From Alligator mississippiensis (taxonomy: Eukaryota; Chordata; Crocodylia; Alligatoridae), in assembly GCF_030867095.1 (NCBI RefSeq), contig NC_081835.1, positions 16,004,501-16,068,500 on the forward strand: DNA of 64,000 nucleotides, read 5' to 3'. Shown here one piece after another: positions 61,698-64,000 of this stretch (its first letter is position 1; every line of letters starts with the position of its first letter). The notes beneath the pieces are model-generated. The model was not told the origin of the DNA. It did no database searches and saw only the letters and a list, made by a program, of their open reading frames with translations. Made by a program: the position numbers and the translations under genes.

Positions 61698-61981
61698 TCA
61701 AGTCACTTGCTTGTAATAAGACAGCATGTCATCTAGACTTTGGTAAAGTGGCTGCTGATTTGGGGGGCTGTTGTAGTAAGTCTGTGTTGATGGAAACTGC
61801 TGGTTCGGTGCCGATTCCGGTTCCAATTTCTCATGAGAGGGTTCAGGCCTGTTCCAACTCTGGCTTTTTTGGTTGCTGGCAGGCTTTTGGCCCCAAAAGT
61901 AATTAGAAGGTGGTGCAAACTCTGGATCTCGTTCATCTCTAAGAGCAGACTGTCTCCTTGACCATAGTCCGGAAGTAAAAT
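61698..61981 (-). CDS. CCDC174: CCDC174 last coding exon (C-terminus)
   Basis: The acceptor is TGTATCTTAACAG|ATTTT. The exon enters in phase 1 and encodes 93 full residues before TGA at 61700-61698. The chain opens FTSGLWSRRQSALRDERDPE, then FAPPSNYFWGQK, a Q/S/P/N-rich disordered stretch, and ends SLDDMLSYYKQVT. I recognise the FAPPSxYF and DDMLxYYxQVT pattern as the CCDC174 C-terminus. CCDC174 is a nuclear coiled-coil protein reported to associate with the exon-junction-complex helicase EIF4A3. The coiled coil itself is upstream of the window. The call is supported by C3orf20 following on the same strand, as in mammals. Lower certainty: this tail is short and low in complexity. Confidence 0.75.
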
Positions 61982-64000
61982 CTGTTAAGATACAGAAAAA
62001 AACATGGTAATCTGTATCCAAGTTTTACTGTACAACGATGATTTATGTTTCCTTCCTAGGAAGGTATCCCCTCCTTTCACAGTTTAGTAGCAAAGGAAAA
62101 CTGAGTTGCTTAAAGTCACTTGTAAAACAGCTTTCTACTTATTTACAATGATAGGCTGAATTTCATCTAAACTCAAGAAATCAAAATAACTTTTAAAAGC
62201 ATTAAAAAACTTTCACCATTCACAATTTTAATTTTAAAAAGATATAGTTTTTAAATAATCTGGTCACTGGTTTATAGAAAGTTGCTAATAGTAAAGGGCT
62301 AGCCCAAGTGTAAAGCACTAGGGGCATTTTTAGATATGCTCTGGAGGTGGGAGGGACAGCGCTTTAATTAGAGCGGCAGCAAGAGCCACTCTCTAAAGTG
62401 CCACTGTGTCTCATGTACAAGTGTCCCTGTACTTAAAAATGGTGGCAGGGCACTTGAACTGAAACTCGTTTGATGAGCTTCAGTTCAAGCACGCCTGCTG
62501 CCATTTTTAAGCACAGGGACACTGATACACGAGATGCAGGAGGTTGCTGGAGCGCAGTAATTGCCATGTTCCAGTAGGCTCAATTAATAGAGTAATTGCA
62601 GCATGTCAGAGCAGCCTCTGTGCTCATGTATAGGTGCCCTAAGATTTTGAAAGTATTAAAAGAAGACAATCATGTCAAAGTAGTTATTCTTAAAATGTAC
62701 TATGCCCTCTGGTGGTCTTGGATCAGTTGTATCAGTTGTTAATGTCAGCAAAAGTGGTAGACACCTTAATTTCAATGTCAATTTTCTCATTAAAAATAGC
62801 TATGAAGTGTTGTGTTGCAATAACTCAACTTTATCATATTTATAAAACTAAATAGATTTCAACTAAAATTCAGTGTTTTGAGTGTCTCTTTAAAACAGCT
62901 ATGATTTCTTCCTCAAAACCCATTTCAACTGGCATGTAGAAATTGATGGATTTTACATATTCCTGGGACAAAAATCCTGTGTGCATATTCAGCAAACAGA
63001 TCCCCAATAAAAATTGTTTATTGTTATGCTAACAATAAAAATATTAAGCACTAATAAAAAAAAGTACATCAGTAGAGCAGGGAGTTGCATCTATCACATT
63101 GTTTAAGGTGCTGGTGCTAAAGTGGTTACAAATCATAGACTGTAAACTTATTTCAAGTTTTAGTTTTAATATAAGGCTAGAAATTATGTATATAGACCTG
63201 TTAGGTCCTACTGCAACACATTTCAGATATGCAAATGGCAGCTATTCAATGAATATATATTTAGTATAGCCTTTATTCATGCTACCAGCTAGGGGATCAT
63301 CAGACTGGCTGACACCAGAGTTAGTGCAGGGTTGAACACAAATCCAAAGTACATTCCTAGTCTATTCCTTTTATGCATTATAAGCGCTAATGTCAGGCAT
63401 GCATCATTGCATACTGCTACTTGGTGATTAATGATCTTTATAATTAACCTTTATGACTACTGTACCCAGTTAGCATTGTATCATTCTACATACCTTTCTA
63501 GGGATCAATCATGTCTGGTACTATGCCTAGTATCTTTACAATTTACTGATTAATGAACTTAATCAAGTACAGCATCCCCAACGCATGTATTGTCTCAGGT
63601 TTGATTTTACTATCCTATGTGCTTTTATCAGCTATCACAGCTAGTACTGATTCCATCTATCTTACGATGTTCTTGAACAGATCCCAAATATTCTGATGCA
63701 CTCTATTGTCCTTCACAGAACTTTGGATCTCCAAGCTTTTAACTTTTTTGGGTCTGCCTTATATATAGCACCTTTTGTATTGCAATTATCTCTACTACAA
63801 TAGCAGATGGATGTCTCAGGGCCCTGCTGTGCCTGTAATTCAGACAAAGCCCTCACTTTAGATCCAAATGTACTACTTACTATGCACAAAATAGATCAAT
63901 AGATTCTTGCTTGTATTTACCTCAAATTGAGAATCCCCTTCTTCAGAGACCTACCTGACAATGCCTACCTTTTCCACCCACTCAATGTTTCCTCATTGCC
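61982..64000 (-). other. CCDC174 last intron (partial)
   Basis: AT-rich sequence upstream of the CCDC174 last exon. I found no further coding exon before the window edge. The only structured item is a fold-back MITE at 62,329-62,641. Confidence 0.5.
62329..62641. mobile_element. Fold-back MITE in the CCDC174 intron
   Basis: The outer ends TAGGGGCATTTTTAGATATG and (inverted) TTAGGGCACCTATACATGAG resemble hAT-type termini. Inside, two arms of about 57 bp (62409-62466 and 62478-62534) are inverted copies containing GTGTCCCTGT and TTAAAAATGG. No target duplication was identified. Confidence 0.75.

Overview
This is vertebrate, probably sauropsid, nuclear DNA. It has long introns with canonical GT-AG boundaries, CR1 LINE copies from several age classes, MIR-type SINEs, and many hAT-like and Tigger-like non-autonomous DNA transposons. 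The CR1/hAT mix fits a crocodilian best. A turtle is possible, and the species cannot be fixed from sequence alone. No bacterial-type genes, tRNA, rRNA or CRISPR were seen.

Two protein-coding genes lie head to tail on the minus strand. CCDC174 contributes only its last coding exon (61,698-61,981). C3orf20 (FAM194-domain family) runs from 51,717 down to about 16,440. I rebuilt it as twelve coding exons whose phases all join, giving about 728 codons if it ends at the first stop after the last exon. Nearly all of its exons are too short to stand out as ORFs; several (42.4, 40.6, 36.5 and 48.6 kb) appear only when splice sites and family motifs are read together. The order CCDC174 then C3orf20 on one strand matches the human 3p25 arrangement as I remember it.

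Layout from low to high coordinate: 0-16.4 kb is downstream intergenic sequence with a degraded CR1 at the left edge and a 4-kb near-full-length CR1 at 11.2-15.2 kb. 16.4-51.7 kb is C3orf20 with its introns. These hold a CR1 that was invaded separately by a hAT MITE and a Tigger-like element, several copies of a GTCTACA-ended MITE family, a striking 60-bp inverted repeat, and a fold-back element. 51.7-61 kb is the intergenic space, with a hAT element carrying a perfect 8-bp duplication, a 140-150 bp minisatellite, MIRs and a CR1 fragment. 61-64 kb is the CCDC174 last exon, its 3' UTR and the start of its last intron, which contains another fold-back MITE.

The most interesting gene-level observation is that C3orf20 intron 4 has the hallmarks of a minor-spliceosome (U12-type) intron. 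I found no wholly new biological system.
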